A stretch of DNA of 49,815 nucleotides from an uncultured Oscillospiraceae bacterium (GCA_900546785.1 URED01000013.1:1-49815), one strand, 5' to 3'. Counted from the stretch's first letter, positions 27,195 through 36,035 are shown. Notes: generated by a model not told the origin, from the sequence alone. Program-made: numbers and translations.

Positions 27195-27434
27195 ATGGCT
27201 GTTAAGCTGAATCCCGATAAAGAAGTAGTTAAAACCATTAAAGAGGGGCTTAAGCGCACAGGCGGCTACTGCCCCTGCCGTATTCAACGCACGGAGGATT
27301 TTAAATGCGTGTGCAAGGAATTCAGAGAGCAGATCGCAGATCCCGATTTTGAGGGCTTCTGCCACTGTATGCTTTATTATAAATCAAAGGATAAGGAGGG
27401 TAAAAATGGCAATCATCAATCTGACAAGAAATAA
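27195..27434 (+). CDS. ferredoxin:thioredoxin reductase catalytic-chain-like protein
   Basis: Small iron-sulfur disulfide reductase (79 residues) expected to pass electrons from ferredoxin to thioredoxin. The ligand pattern is CPC at about residues 25-27, CVC at about 38-40, and CHC at about 56-58, with conserved GGY before and MLYY after, as in the catalytic beta chain of ferredoxin:thioredoxin reductase. No variable (alpha) subunit is seen nearby. AGGAAG precedes ATG 27195. Its last 29 bases overlap the thioredoxin gene in another frame, so the two proteins are translationally linked and probably work together. Confidence 0.85.
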   Translation: MAVKLNPDKEVVKTIKEGLKRTGGYCPCRIQRTEDFKCVCKEFREQIADPDFEGFCHCMLYYKSKDKEGKNGNHQSDKK

Positions 27435-27717
27435 TTTTAAATCAGAGGTCATGAGCAGCGATAAAACCGTGCTTATTGATTTCTGGGCGGAGTGGTGCGG
27501 CCCCTGCCGCATGATGAGCCCCGTGATCGATGAGATCGCCGATGAAGTGAACGATGTCAAGGTCTGCAAAGTCAATGTGGACGAAGCTTCGGATCTTGCA
27601 TCCATGTTCGGCATAGAAAGCATTCCCACGCTCATCGTTATCAAAAACGGTCAGACCGTAAATAAGAGTATAGGTCTTATAAGCAAAGAGCAGGTACTCA
27701 GTCTTATCAATGTATGA
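27406..27717 (+). CDS. trxA: thioredoxin
   Basis: A 103-residue thioredoxin with the active site WAEWCGPC near residue 30, the cis-proline segment SIPTLIVIKNG and a normal fold length. It reduces protein disulfides. AAGGAGGG precedes ATG 27406, inside the end of the upstream ferredoxin:thioredoxin reductase gene. The pairing implies that this thioredoxin is reduced by ferredoxin and not by NADPH; this is inference from context. Confidence 0.95.
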   Translation: MAIINLTRNNFKSEVMSSDKTVLIDFWAEWCGPCRMMSPVIDEIADEVNDVKVCKVNVDEASDLASMFGIESIPTLIVIKNGQTVNKSIGLISKEQVLSLINV

Positions 27718-27729
27718 TACGCTCAACAT

Positions 27730-27770
27730 AAAACGCCGCGTGCAGAAGTCTTATTCTGTACGCGGCGTTT
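27730..27770. terminator. terminator between trxA and the AI-2E family gene
   Basis: Long stem AAACGCCGCGT..CAGAA / TTCTG..ACGCGGCGTTT. It is symmetrical enough to serve both the thioredoxin operon and the convergent minus-strand gene. Confidence 0.85.
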
Positions 27771-27788
27771 GCTTATTTCGGCTTTCTT

Positions 27789-29048
27789 TTATTCGGTTTT
27801 GCTGTCCGTGCTGTCTGTATCATCCGTATCTTTATCGGCCTTGTTTTTGCGCCTTTTGAAAAAGCCGGGCTTTTTTGCTTTTGCAGTCGTTTCTTGCACC
27901 GTAATCAGATTTTCTGTTTTCCAAAGATGGATCCTGCCGGTATCGTTAAATGCTTTTACAGTCATTAAGCAGATCGGCACGATAAACATGCCGAGCACGC
28001 CGAAGAGTTTAAGCCCAAAGTAGAGTCCGGCAAGCGTGATCAGCGGATTTACGCCCAGCGAATCGCCCACGATCTTCGGCTCGATATACTGCCTTATAAC
28101 ACTGATCACTACGTATATGATCAAAAGGCCTATAGCCTGCGGCGTGTTGCCCATGATCAGGGAAACGATCGCCCACGGGATCAGGATTCCGCCGGAGCCG
28201 GCAACGGGAAGAATATCGAATATACATATGGCAAGCGCAATCAGATACAGATAGCTGTTGTTCATGATCCCGGCAATGCTCATGATCGTGAAACCTATGG
28301 AAAGCTCACAGAATGTGATGAACATGATCAGCAGGTAAGCTCTTATCATTTTTAAGATCGTGTTTGAAAATACCTGTTTGATCTCAACCAGCAGATTTTT
28401 TTTGCCGTCAGGGAGCTGAAGCTGTATGAATCTTACTACCTTGTCGTAATCCTTGGTAAATAATATCCAGGCGATAATTCCTATAACCACGCCTATTATT
28501 ACGGAGGGTACGCTTCTTGCCACGTTGTAGATTCCGTTGACGCCGCTTGTTATTGTGTTCCTTACCGTATCCCCGTCAAGCCCCAGCGAACTTAAGCTGA
28601 AGTCGCTTGAAAGCTCGCTGATCACTTCGGTTATCTTTTGCGCAACGGTGCTGTAAAGCCCGTCCGGCAAAAAGCTCAGCGCTTTCAGCAGTAATTCCTG
28701 CAGATCTGCAAGAAATTTCGGCAGATCGGCAAGCTGCCCTATCAGATAGGAAATAAATTCCCTCAGCTGCCCCGCAAGGTTATACAATATCAGTATTACG
28801 GGTACAAGGATAACGCCTATTGAAAGCAATACAAGCACAACGGACCATAACCCGCGCAGCTTGGCTTTCGTCTCTTTTACAAGCCATCTCAGCGGCTTTT
28901 GCAGCAGCACCGCAAAAAAGAACGAGAGTACGAACGGCGCAACGGGCCAGAACAGATATTTAAAAAATACGTATATCAGCCCAAGCACAGCCGCTATAAA
29001 CAGCAGGTTTATCAGAAACGCGCGCTTTTTTTCCGTTTTAGCATCCAT
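27789..29048 (-). CDS. AI-2E family transporter (PerM/TqsA type)
   Basis: A 419-residue polytopic membrane protein of the AI-2E exporter superfamily (UPF0118), with about eight hydrophobic segments in a 2+6 arrangement. The long periplasmic-type stretch rich in L and P residues (LADLPKFLADLQELLLKALS) and the conserved DILPVAGSGGILIPWAI and QYIEPKIVGDSLGVNPLITL are present. The C-terminus is a charged cytoplasmic tail. Members include quorum-signal exporters and Na+/H+ antiporters, so the cargo is not known. Monocistronic, with AGAGGACC before ATG 29048. Confidence 0.9.
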   Translation of the reverse strand: MDAKTEKKRAFLINLLFIAAVLGLIYVFFKYLFWPVAPFVLSFFFAVLLQKPLRWLVKETKAKLRGLWSVVLVLLSIGVILVPVILILYNLAGQLREFISYLIGQLADLPKFLADLQELLLKALSFLPDGLYSTVAQKITEVISELSSDFSLSSLGLDGDTVRNTITSGVNGIYNVARSVPSVIIGVVIGIIAWILFTKDYDKVVRFIQLQLPDGKKNLLVEIKQVFSNTILKMIRAYLLIMFITFCELSIGFTIMSIAGIMNNSYLYLIALAICIFDILPVAGSGGILIPWAIVSLIMGNTPQAIGLLIIYVVISVIRQYIEPKIVGDSLGVNPLITLAGLYFGLKLFGVLGMFIVPICLMTVKAFNDTGRIHLWKTENLITVQETTAKAKKPGFFKRRKNKADKDTDDTDSTDSKTE

Positions 29049-29160
29049 TAACGGTCCTCTTTTACTTCTTTAATCATATTTATTATATTTCAATAATAAT
29101 TCAATAAGCCATATTAATCAAGCATTAATCGGGAATATTTTAAAAAAATTAAAAAAATAC

Positions 29161-29189
29161 TTGTATCTTGAAGCGATTAATGCTATTAT
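29161..29189 (+). promoter_or_regulatory. promoter of the hom-lysC operon
   Basis: TTGTAT (29161-29166), 17 bases, TATTAT (29184-29189). It is followed by a leader of about 45 bases to the TTG start. Confidence 0.6.
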
Positions 29190-29240
29190 ATCTAAAGTGT
29201 GCTTCACGGCAATACAGTTGTACGCGGGTGGTGAACAGCT

Positions 29241-29675
29241 TTGGCAAAATATAAATATATTCTTGTGAATCAGGAGCTTCTTCCGGATGTGTATGCAAGA
29301 GTGATCGCAGCCAAATCCCTGCTTGCCTCCGGCGAAGCGGCAAACGCCTCGCAGGCGGCCAAAATGGCGGGCATCTCCCGTTCTGCATATTATAAATATA
29401 AAGACGGCGTTTTTGAATATGACCCGCAAAACGGCGGCGAGGTGCTGACGCTTTCTTTAAGGCTTATGGATACGAAGGGCGTGCTCTCCGCCGTAACGGC
29501 AGAGCTTTACCGCCTCGGCGCAAATGTTCTTTCTATCAACCAAAATGTGCCGAAAAACGGCGTTGCGGATGTGCTGCTTGCCGTTTATACTGCGGAGATG
29601 AGTGTTGACGTGGATTCCCTTATAGAATGCTTAAAAGATATAAACGGCGTGCGCGCCGTGGATATGAACAGATGA
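29241..29675 (+). CDS. ACT domain protein (PheB-like/UPF0735)
   Basis: A 144-residue predicted amino-acid-sensing protein. The N-terminal third has a helix-turn-helix-like segment (SQAAKMAGISRSAYYKYKDGVF). The C-terminal part is an ACT domain (TLSLRLMDTKGVLSAVTAEL..ANVLSINQ). It uses a TTG start after GGTGGTGA. It precedes homoserine dehydrogenase by 15 bases and aspartokinase after that, so it probably senses threonine, methionine or lysine and regulates the pathway. Homologues commonly sit next to hom or pheA in Clostridia. DNA binding is inferred. Confidence 0.85.
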   Translation: MAKYKYILVNQELLPDVYARVIAAKSLLASGEAANASQAAKMAGISRSAYYKYKDGVFEYDPQNGGEVLTLSLRLMDTKGVLSAVTAELYRLGANVLSINQNVPKNGVADVLLAVYTAEMSVDVDSLIECLKDINGVRAVDMNR

Positions 29676-29690
29676 TACAGGAGGTCAAAT

Positions 29691-30908
29691 ATGAAAGTTG
29701 CAATAATGGGCTACGGCACCGTCGGCAGCGGTGTTGCAGAGGTCATTGATACGCATAATGACGTAATTTCCAAACGCTCCGGCGGCGTAGAGCTTGAGAT
29801 CGCAAAGATCCTTGATCTTCGTGATTTTCCCGGCGATCCGCGCGAAAAACTGTTTACAAAGGATTTTAACGATATCCTGAATGATCCGGATATAAAAGTC
29901 GTTGCGGAGACCATGGGCGGAATCAATCCGGCGTATGATTTTACAATGAAACTTCTGAAAGCGGGCAAATCCGTTGTAACTTCCAATAAAGAGCTTGTTG
30001 CGCAAAAGGGTCTGGAGCTTCTTAATGCGGCTCAGGAAAGCGGCACGAATTATCTTTTTGAGGCAAGCGTCGGCGGCGGTATACCGATCATCCGCCCGAT
30101 GTCCCAGTGCCTTGCCGCAAACCATATAGAGGGCATTGCCGGCATTCTGAACGGTACCACCAATTTTATCCTTACCAAGATGATAGAAGAGGATATGAGC
30201 TTTGCGGATTCGCTTAAGCTTGCGCAGGAAAACGGCTATGCGGAAAAGGATCCCACAGCCGATGTGGAGGGCCATGACGCCTGCCGCAAGGTCTGTATTC
30301 TTGCGTCCCTTGCTTTCGGCAAGCATGTATATCCCTCCCAGGTGGAAACGGAGGGCATCTCCAATATAACGCTGGAGGACGTTTCTTATATCCATTCGGC
30401 AAACGGCGTTATAAAGCTCCTCGGGCAGATCAAATATATTGACGATAATAATATCGCCGCATTTGTCAGCCCCGCCGTTGTTTATAACGGTTCTCAGCTT
30501 GCAAGCGTGCGCGATGTGTTTAACGCGATCCTCGTGCGCGGTGACGCCGTTGGCGACGTCTGCTTTTACGGTAGGGGAGCCGGCAAGCTTCCCACCGCTT
30601 CCGCGGTTGTTGCCGATATTGTGGATTGCGCAAAGCATGTGGAAAGGCGTAAGGTGTTCGGCTGGGGCCCGGGCGAAGAGGATTATGTTGTGGATTATAA
30701 AACGCAGCTTGAAATGCCGTTTTATGTAAGGGCTAAGCTTTCCGAAAACGATGTTATGGCTATGTTCAGCGATGTTAAGTTCCTTTCAAGAAAGGGTCAG
30801 CCGTCAGACGAGGTGGCGTTTATTACCGATGCCATGACGCAGGATAAGCTTTATAAAATACTCGGCGATGCCAAGGTGCTCAATGTGATCAAGGTAACAA
30901 ATTATTGA
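29691..30908 (+). CDS. hom: homoserine dehydrogenase
   Basis: NAD(P)-dependent reduction of aspartate semialdehyde to homoserine, the branch point to threonine and methionine. It has N-terminal GYGTVGSGVAEVI, the active-site region SVGGGIPIIRPM and NGTTNFILTKM..DPTADVEGHDA, with catalytic Lys/Asp residues. A C-terminal extension of about 80 residues forms the feedback domain. It has 405 residues and AGGAGG before the ATG. It lies in an operon with the ACT protein upstream and aspartokinase 19 bases downstream. Confidence 0.96.
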   Translation: MKVAIMGYGTVGSGVAEVIDTHNDVISKRSGGVELEIAKILDLRDFPGDPREKLFTKDFNDILNDPDIKVVAETMGGINPAYDFTMKLLKAGKSVVTSNKELVAQKGLELLNAAQESGTNYLFEASVGGGIPIIRPMSQCLAANHIEGIAGILNGTTNFILTKMIEEDMSFADSLKLAQENGYAEKDPTADVEGHDACRKVCILASLAFGKHVYPSQVETEGISNITLEDVSYIHSANGVIKLLGQIKYIDDNNIAAFVSPAVVYNGSQLASVRDVFNAILVRGDAVGDVCFYGRGAGKLPTASAVVADIVDCAKHVERRKVFGWGPGEEDYVVDYKTQLEMPFYVRAKLSENDVMAMFSDVKFLSRKGQPSDEVAFITDAMTQDKLYKILGDAKVLNVIKVTNY

Positions 30909-30927
30909 TTCGGAGGAAAGGTTATTT

Positions 30928-32136
30928 ATGTCTTTAATTGTTCAGAAATTCGGCGGTTCGTCCGTTGCGGACGCCGCGCGCGTGATGAACGTTGCGCGTA
31001 TCGTTACGGATACTTATAAGGCGGGCAACGATGTTGTAGTAGTTGTTTCCGCGCAGGGCGACACTACGGACGATCTTATCGCAAAAGCGCAGGAGATCAA
31101 TCCGAACGCCGCAAAAAGGGAAATGGACCAGCTTCTTGCCGCAGGCGAGCAGATCTCCATCTCGCTCCTTGCAATGGCAATCGAAAGCCTTGGCTTTCCC
31201 GTTATTTCGCTGCTCGGCTGGCAGGCGGGCTTTAATACAAATTCCGTTTACGGCGCCGCGCGTATCAAAAACATCAAAACGAACCGTCTGCAGGCGGAGA
31301 TCGCAAAGCATAATATCGTTGTGGTTGCCGGCTTTCAGGGCATTAACCGGTATGACGATCTTACAACCCTCGGCCGCGGCGGCTCGGATACCTCCGCAGT
31401 TGCCATTGCCGCTGCGATGCACGCCGATAAATGCCAGATCTTTACGGACGTAGAGGGCGTTTATACTGCCGATCCGCGCAAGGTGGAGGGCGCCAGAAAG
31501 CTGGAGGAGATCACTTACGACGAAATGCTTGAGCTTGCCACGCTCGGCGCGCAGGTGCTCAACAACCGCTCGGTTGAAATGGCTAAAAAGTATTCTGTTG
31601 AACTTGAAGTTCTTTCATCATTAAATCCCGTTCCGGGAACTATCGTTAAGGAGAAGGTAAAAATGGAAAAAATGCTTATAAGAGGCGTAACCAAGGATTC
31701 TGATGTTGCACTGATTTCTGTAGTAGGTCTTGAGGATATTCCCGGAGTCGTATTCAAGGTCTTTTCAAAGCTTGCGCAGAAAAATATCAATGTGGATATC
31801 ATTCTTCAGTCCGTGGGCAGAAACGGCACAAAGGATCTTACATTCACCGTTTCCAAGGATAACGGCCCCGTTGCCGTTGATCTCCTGCGTGAAATGGACG
31901 CGGTAGGCGATAAAGAGATCAAATGTGCAACAGACGTTGCCAAGGTATCTATCGTAGGCGCGGGCATGGAATCTCACCCGGGCACCGCTTCCACAATGTT
32001 TGAGGCGCTTTATGCCCAGAATATCAATATCCAGATGATCTCCACCTCAGAGATCAAGATCTCCGTTATCATCGCGGCTGCGGACGCGGACAGAGCCGTT
32101 TCCGCCGTCCACAAGGCGTTTATTCCCAACGATTGA
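30928..32136 (+). CDS. lysC: aspartate kinase with internal start for a beta subunit
   Basis: Phosphorylates aspartate, the first step of lysine, threonine and methionine synthesis. The kinase domain begins VQKFGGSSVADAARV, and the segment GRGGSDTSAVAIAA follows. Two ACT domains occupy the last 155 residues. At 31663 an in-frame ATG lies behind AAGGAGAAGG, a strong internal ribosome site. This matches the Bacillus subtilis LysC arrangement, where a 17-18 kDa beta subunit made of the ACT domains is made from an internal start. It is the last gene of the operon, with a GGAGG-type site before ATG 30928. Confidence 0.96.
   Translation: MSLIVQKFGGSSVADAARVMNVARIVTDTYKAGNDVVVVVSAQGDTTDDLIAKAQEINPNAAKREMDQLLAAGEQISISLLAMAIESLGFPVISLLGWQAGFNTNSVYGAARIKNIKTNRLQAEIAKHNIVVVAGFQGINRYDDLTTLGRGGSDTSAVAIAAAMHADKCQIFTDVEGVYTADPRKVEGARKLEEITYDEMLELATLGAQVLNNRSVEMAKKYSVELEVLSSLNPVPGTIVKEKVKMEKMLIRGVTKDSDVALISVVGLEDIPGVVFKVFSKLAQKNINVDIILQSVGRNGTKDLTFTVSKDNGPVAVDLLREMDAVGDKEIKCATDVAKVSIVGAGMESHPGTASTMFEALYAQNINIQMISTSEIKISVIIAAADADRAVSAVHKAFIPND
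31648..31665 (+). promoter_or_regulatory. internal ribosome site and start codon within lysC
   Basis: AAGGAGAAGG followed by TAAAA and ATG (31663-31665), in frame at codon 246. It would yield a 157-residue protein of the regulatory ACT domains, running to 32136. Confidence 0.65.
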
Positions 32137-32157
32137 TAAACCCTCATGCATATATCG

Positions 32158-32190
32158 AAAGCGCAGCAGGTCATTCCCGCCGCGCTTTTT
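32158..32190 (+). terminator. terminator of the hom-lysC operon
   Basis: Imperfect stem AAAGCGC..GG / CC..GCGCTTT followed by TTT and a T-rich stretch. Confidence 0.7.
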
Positions 32191-32305
32191 GATTTTTTTA
32201 TCCATATATGTTAAAGTATCAACAGCAGGTATTTTATTTCTGCTGATTTGTACTTAGCCCAAAAAGCATGATTTTGTATATAAAACGTACTTGGGAGTGA
32301 ATTTC

Positions 32306-32911
32306 ATGGATTTCTTACAGATAAAAGCAACGCTTGAAGGACTGGGGTACACGGTATCCTGTTTTGAAACGGCTGCTGCGGCGTGTGATTATTTGAACAG
32401 GCAGATAGATAACCAAACCGTAGGCTTCGGCGGCTCCGTTACGCTTGAAGAGATGGGTCTTTACGAATCGTTGTCCGCGCATAATAAAGTTTACTGGCAC
32501 AACAAGGCTACGCAAGGGCAGTCAGCCGATGCGCTGCGCCGTATGGCAAACGCTGCGGATATCTATATTTCTTCGGTCAACGCCATTGCCGAGACCGGCG
32601 AGATCATAAATATTGACGGCAACTGCAACCGTGTGGCGTCTATATTTTACGGTCACAAAAAGGTCTATCTTGTTGCCGGAAAAAACAAGATAGAAAAAGA
32701 TTATAACGCCGCCCTGTTCAGGGCAAGAAATATCGCCGCTCCCAAGAATGCCAAAAGAGTGGGCGCGAAAACGCCGTGCGCCATAAAGGCGGATAAATGC
32801 TATAACTGCAAAAGCCCGGAGCGGATCTGCCGCGGGCTTTCCGTGCTCTGGGCGCCGCCCATGACCGGCGAATTTGAAGTTGTTTTGATAAACGAAGATA
32901 TGGGCTATTAA
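32306..32911 (+). CDS. LUD-domain protein (LutC-like)
   Basis: A 201-residue stand-alone LUD domain (DUF162), related to the LutC subunit of lactate utilisation. It shows VGFGGSVTLEEMGL, then SSVNAIAETGEIINIDGNCNRVAS, a well conserved core, and a Cys-rich segment (CAIKADKCYNCKSPERIC) near the C-terminus that may bind a metal or cluster. No lutA or lutB neighbours are present, so lactate oxidation is not implied. ATG 32306 follows GGGAGTGA; TTG 32291 is rejected because it is inside that site. A hairpin with arms CAGCAG/CTGCTG precedes it at 32225-32246. Confidence 0.85.
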   Translation: MDFLQIKATLEGLGYTVSCFETAAAACDYLNRQIDNQTVGFGGSVTLEEMGLYESLSAHNKVYWHNKATQGQSADALRRMANAADIYISSVNAIAETGEIINIDGNCNRVASIFYGHKKVYLVAGKNKIEKDYNAALFRARNIAAPKNAKRVGAKTPCAIKADKCYNCKSPERICRGLSVLWAPPMTGEFEVVLINEDMGY

Positions 32912-32964
32912 AACGGAATATTGCCGTTATCGAATTTTAACGAGTTTATTTAGGAGGAAAGCTT

Positions 32965-33384
32965 ATGGAGTACAGAAGATTTGAAAACACGATCGTGGCA
33001 CGGCTGGACAAGGGCGAGGAGATCCTTGAACAGGTGAAGAAGATTGCACTGAAAGAAAATTTAAAACTTGCAACGGTTCAGGCGCTCGGCGCTGTGAATG
33101 CATTTACCGTCGGCGTGTTTAAAACAGATGAAAAGCAATACGATTCCAATGATTTTAACGGAAATTTTGAGATCGTTTCCCTAACAGGCACGATAAATAC
33201 AATGGACCATGCGTTTTACTGCCATCTGCATATGAGCGCAGGGAATGAAAAGGGCGAGGTCTTCGGCGGTCATCTCAACCGCGCTGTTGTCAGCGCCACC
33301 TGCGAAATGGTGATCACGGTGATAAACGGATATGTTGACAGGCGCTTTGACGAAAATATAGGGCTTAATCTTTTCAAATTTTGA
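32965..33384 (+). CDS. PPC-domain (DUF296) DNA-binding-like protein
   Basis: A 139-residue protein matching the plant-and-prokaryote-conserved domain. The signature lies in GTINTMDHAFYCHLHMSAGNEKGEVFGGHL, including the metal-binding histidines, with RLDKGEEILEQVKKIA at the start. Bacterial members are small trimeric proteins of unsettled function, some linked to DNA binding. AGGAGG precedes ATG 32965, and a terminator follows at 33395. Confidence 0.85.
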   Translation: MEYRRFENTIVARLDKGEEILEQVKKIALKENLKLATVQALGAVNAFTVGVFKTDEKQYDSNDFNGNFEIVSLTGTINTMDHAFYCHLHMSAGNEKGEVFGGHLNRAVVSATCEMVITVINGYVDRRFDENIGLNLFKF

Positions 33385-33394
33385 TTTCTGTTCT

Positions 33395-33421
33395 AACGGC
33401 GGATTCCGATCTGCCGTTTTT
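33395..33421 (+). terminator. terminator after the PPC-domain gene
   Basis: Hairpin AACGGCGGAT/ATCTGCCGTT with a four-base loop and five T. Confidence 0.75.
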
Positions 33422-33466
33422 GCTTCATTTCAGCGATTTGTTTACAACCGCGTAACTTATCTTTAC

Positions 33467-33495
33467 TTGACATTGCATATATTATAATATATAAT
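33467..33495 (+). promoter_or_regulatory. perfect consensus promoter of greA-lysS
   Basis: TTGACA (33467-33472), exactly 17 bases, TATAAT (33490-33495): an exact sigma70 consensus, fitting constitutive strong expression of transcription and translation genes. Confidence 0.9.
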
Positions 33496-33532
33496 TAAGT
33501 GATTAAAAATAGACAAGGAGTATCATTGAACT

Positions 33533-34000
33533 ATGCCAGCAAAAACATTTAAAATGACCGCAGCCGGTAAGGCAGAACTTGAAAAAGAACTTGAGGCTCT
33601 TAAAACGGAGGGCCGTATTGATATAGCCGAAAAACTTAAGGTTGCCCGTTCTTACGGCGACCTTTCCGAAAACAGCGAATATGACGAGGCCAAATCAGAG
33701 CAGGCTAAGATAGAGGCAAGGATCACCGAGCTGGAATATCAGATAGACCACGCCGAGATCATTGATATCGAGGATGCGGACGCCGTTTCCATCGGCAAAA
33801 AGGTAACCGTTAAACGCCTTTCCGACGGCGCGCAGGCGGTCTATGAGATCGTCGGTTTCGCACAGTCCGATCCCGCAAACGGCAAGATCTCGGACGAAAG
33901 CCCCGTAGGCAAAGCCCTGGTAGGCGCAAAAGCAGGCGAAACGGTAACGGTTGAAGCCCCGATCGGCAATCTGGAATACGAAATTCTGAATATTGAATAA
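33533..34000 (+). CDS. greA: transcription elongation factor GreA
   Basis: Rescues backtracked RNA polymerase by stimulating transcript cleavage. It has 155 residues: an N-terminal coiled coil with the acidic tip SYGDLSENSEYDEAKSEQ that reaches the polymerase active site, and a C-terminal FKBP-like domain (DESPVGKALVGAKAGETV). It precedes lysS by 12 bases, a gene pair that is common in Firmicutes. It is driven by the consensus promoter at 33467. Confidence 0.97.
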   Translation: MPAKTFKMTAAGKAELEKELEALKTEGRIDIAEKLKVARSYGDLSENSEYDEAKSEQAKIEARITELEYQIDHAEIIDIEDADAVSIGKKVTVKRLSDGAQAVYEIVGFAQSDPANGKISDESPVGKALVGAKAGETVTVEAPIGNLEYEILNIE

Positions 34001-34012
34001 GAGGTAGAATAT

Positions 34013-35845
34013 ATGGCCGGAAAGTTTGAAATAAGTAACGGCGCGGATAATACCTTTTCTTTCGTCTTTATAGAGGATGAAAAGGTCTATGCCGAATCCC
34101 CGGTTTTCCAAAAAGAAGATGAATGTAAGCGCGGCGTTAAGGCTGTAAAGAAAAACAGCCGCATGAAGGTGCAGAATACGCTGCAGAATGATGAGGAAAA
34201 GACCAATCCCAAGTACCTTGTTGAAAAGGACGGCGATAAGGTCAAATACACGCTTTTCCTCCAAACGGGCGCCGTAGCCTGCACAGGCAGCGCCGAAACG
34301 GAGGAGGAAGCGCTGAAAAATATAGAATTCATAGGCAATAACGCGAATTCCGCGCCTATGGCGGTAGCCGAAGTCGTGCTTTCGGAAAACGAACTTCGCC
34401 AGATCCGCGTGGACAAGCTGACTGCCCTGCAGAACGCCGGCAAGGATCCCTTTGAGATCACAACGGCAACCCAGACCCATGAAAGTGCAGAGATCAAAGC
34501 GGATTATGACGCGCTTGAGGGCAAGGACGTCAATATCTGCGGCAGGATCATGACCTGGCGCGATATGGGCAAGGCAAACTTCATAGATGTGCAGGATCGG
34601 GAAGGCAGGATCCAAGTCTACGTCCGTATGAACGATATAGGCGAGGCGGAGTATGCCGAGTTTAAAAAATGGGATATCGGCGATATCGTTGAGGTGAACG
34701 GCTTCGTGTTCAAGACACGCACGGGAGAGATCTCCGTTCACGCCAAGACCATACGGCTTCTTTCAAAATCCCTTTTGCCGCTGCCTGAAAAATTCCACGG
34801 CTTGACTGATACGGATACAAGATACAGAAAACGCTATCTGGATATGATCATGAATCCCGGCGTTAAGGACGCCTTTATCAAGCGCTCCAAGATCATCACT
34901 TCCATCAGAAATTATCTGGACAGCCACGGCTTTATAGAGGTCGAAACGCCGATGCTCAATACGATCCCCGGCGGCGCGGCTGCAAGGCCGTTCATCACGC
35001 ACCACAATACGCTGAATCTGGATATGTATCTGCGTATCGCCACGGAGCTTTATCTGAAAAGGCTGATCGTAGGCGGTATGGAAAGAGTGTACGAGATCGG
35101 CAGGAACTTCAGAAACGAGGGTATGGACGTAAGGCACAACCCCGAATTCACCTGCATTGAGCTTTACCAGGCGTATACCGATTATCACGGCATGATGGAT
35201 ATTGCAGAGGCGCTGATCAGAAACGCGGCAAACGATGCCTGCGGCACGCTGCATATTACTTACTGCGGCACGGATATCGATCTGGAAACGCCCTTTGCAA
35301 GAATGACCATGATAGAGGCTGTTCAGAAGTACAGCGGCGTGGATTTCGCTCAATTCATGTCTGATGACGAAAAGGCTGTCGCTCTCGCCAAAGAGAGAGC
35401 GCTTGAGGTACAGCCCGGCAAAGAGACTTGGGGCGATGTGCTCAATACTTTCTTTGAGGAATATGTGGAAAGCAATCTTGTTCAGCCCACCTTTATTATG
35501 GACTACCCTGTAGAGATCAGCCCGCTCACCAAAAGAAAGCCGGACTGCCCTGCGCTTACGGAAAGGTTTGAGCTGTTTATTATGGGCGGCGAATATGGCA
35601 ATGCGTATTCCGAGCTGAACGACCCGATAGACCAGATGAAACGCTTTGAGGCGCAGATGAAGCTGCGTGAGGCAGGGGACGACGAGGCAAATATGATAGA
35701 CCATGATTTCGTCACCGCGCTGGAATACGGCATGCCTCCCACGGGCGGCCTCGGCATAGGCATAGACAGGCTCGTCATGCTGCTCACGGATTCCTACAGC
35801 ATACGCGATGTTCTTTTGTTCCCCACAATGAAGCCCCTGGACTAA
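34013..35845 (+). CDS. lysS: lysyl-tRNA synthetase (class II) with N-terminal YegP-like extension
   Basis: Charges tRNA-Lys. Residues about 125-610 are a full class II enzyme: an OB-fold anticodon domain, motif 1 [15 protein letters not shown], motif 2 [14 protein letters not shown] segment ([13 protein letters not shown]) and motif 3 [13 protein letters not shown]. The first 120 residues or so are extra and look like two tandem DUF1508/YegP units: KFEISN..FSFVFI..VKAVKKN, and [27 protein letters not shown] normal bacterial LysRS has about 490-500 residues. No break, frameshift or second ribosome site separates the parts, so a true fusion protein is predicted. The function of the extension is unknown. 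Confidence 0.94.
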   Translation: MAGKFEISNGADNTFSFVFIEDEKVYAESPVFQKEDECKRGVKAVKKNSRMKVQNTLQNDEEKTNPKYLVEKDGDKVKYTLFLQTGAVACTGSAETEEEALKNIEFIGNNANSAPMAVAEVVLSENELRQIRVDKLTALQNAGKDPFEITTATQTHESAEIKADYDALEGKDVNICGRIMTWRDMGKANFIDVQDREGRIQVYVRMNDIGEAEYAEFKKWDIGDIVEVNGFVFKTRTGEISVHAKTIRLLSKSLLPLPEKFHGLTDTDTRYRKRYLDMIMNPGVKDAFIKRSKIITSIRNYLDSHGFIEVETPMLNTIPGGAAARPFITHHNTLNLDMYLRIATELYLKRLIVGGMERVYEIGRNFRNEGMDVRHNPEFTCIELYQAYTDYHGMMDIAEALIRNAANDACGTLHITYCGTDIDLETPFARMTMIEAVQKYSGVDFAQFMSDDEKAVALAKERALEVQPGKETWGDVLNTFFEEYVESNLVQPTFIMDYPVEISPLTKRKPDCPALTERFELFIMGGEYGNAYSELNDPIDQMKRFEAQMKLREAGDDEANMIDHDFVTALEYGMPPTGGLGIGIDRLVMLLTDSYSIRDVLLFPTMKPLD

Positions 35846-35870
35846 AAAACCCAGTAAAATCAAGGGTTTT
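35846..35870 (+). terminator. weak hairpin after lysS
   Basis: AAAACCC/GGGTTTT arms with an 11-base loop. It may end the lysS transcript, or be part of a recombination core site, since foreign-looking DNA starts here. Confidence 0.4.
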
Positions 35871-35888
35871 CGGCATCCCAAATCCGAG

Positions 35889-35909
35889 TTGACAACAAAT
35901 TGACAACAA
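35889..35909. repeat. tandem TTGACAACAA repeats, candidate integrase arm sites
   Basis: TTGACAACAA at 35889-35898 and again at 35900-35909, one helical turn (11 bp) apart. Short direct repeats of this kind flank tyrosine-integrase attachment sites in clostridial integrative elements. No integrase gene is in the window, so this is inference. Confidence 0.4.
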
Positions 35910-35987
35910 TTTTTCGTATCAATTTGAAGAATTGTAACGCAGTATGAATAGTTGACAGGATAAAACACAATATAGCACTTGCTATGT

Positions 35988-36035
35988 AGAGAACACTTTT
36001 TTGAAAGAAATTTCAAGAGGTGTTCTCTTTTTTTC
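35988..36035 (+). terminator. terminator/attenuator hairpin before the chimeric gene
   Basis: Arms AGAGAACAC and GTGTTCTCT enclose an inner TTTGAAA/TTTCAA pair, followed by seven T. It lies about 50 bases before the ATG at 36087 and downstream of a TTGACA at 35952, so it may attenuate that gene. Confidence 0.7.

Noticed and set aside
29190..29240. T-box or amino acid riboswitch before the hom-lysC operon
   Set aside because: The leader is only about 45 bases, with no specifier stem or T-box sequence.
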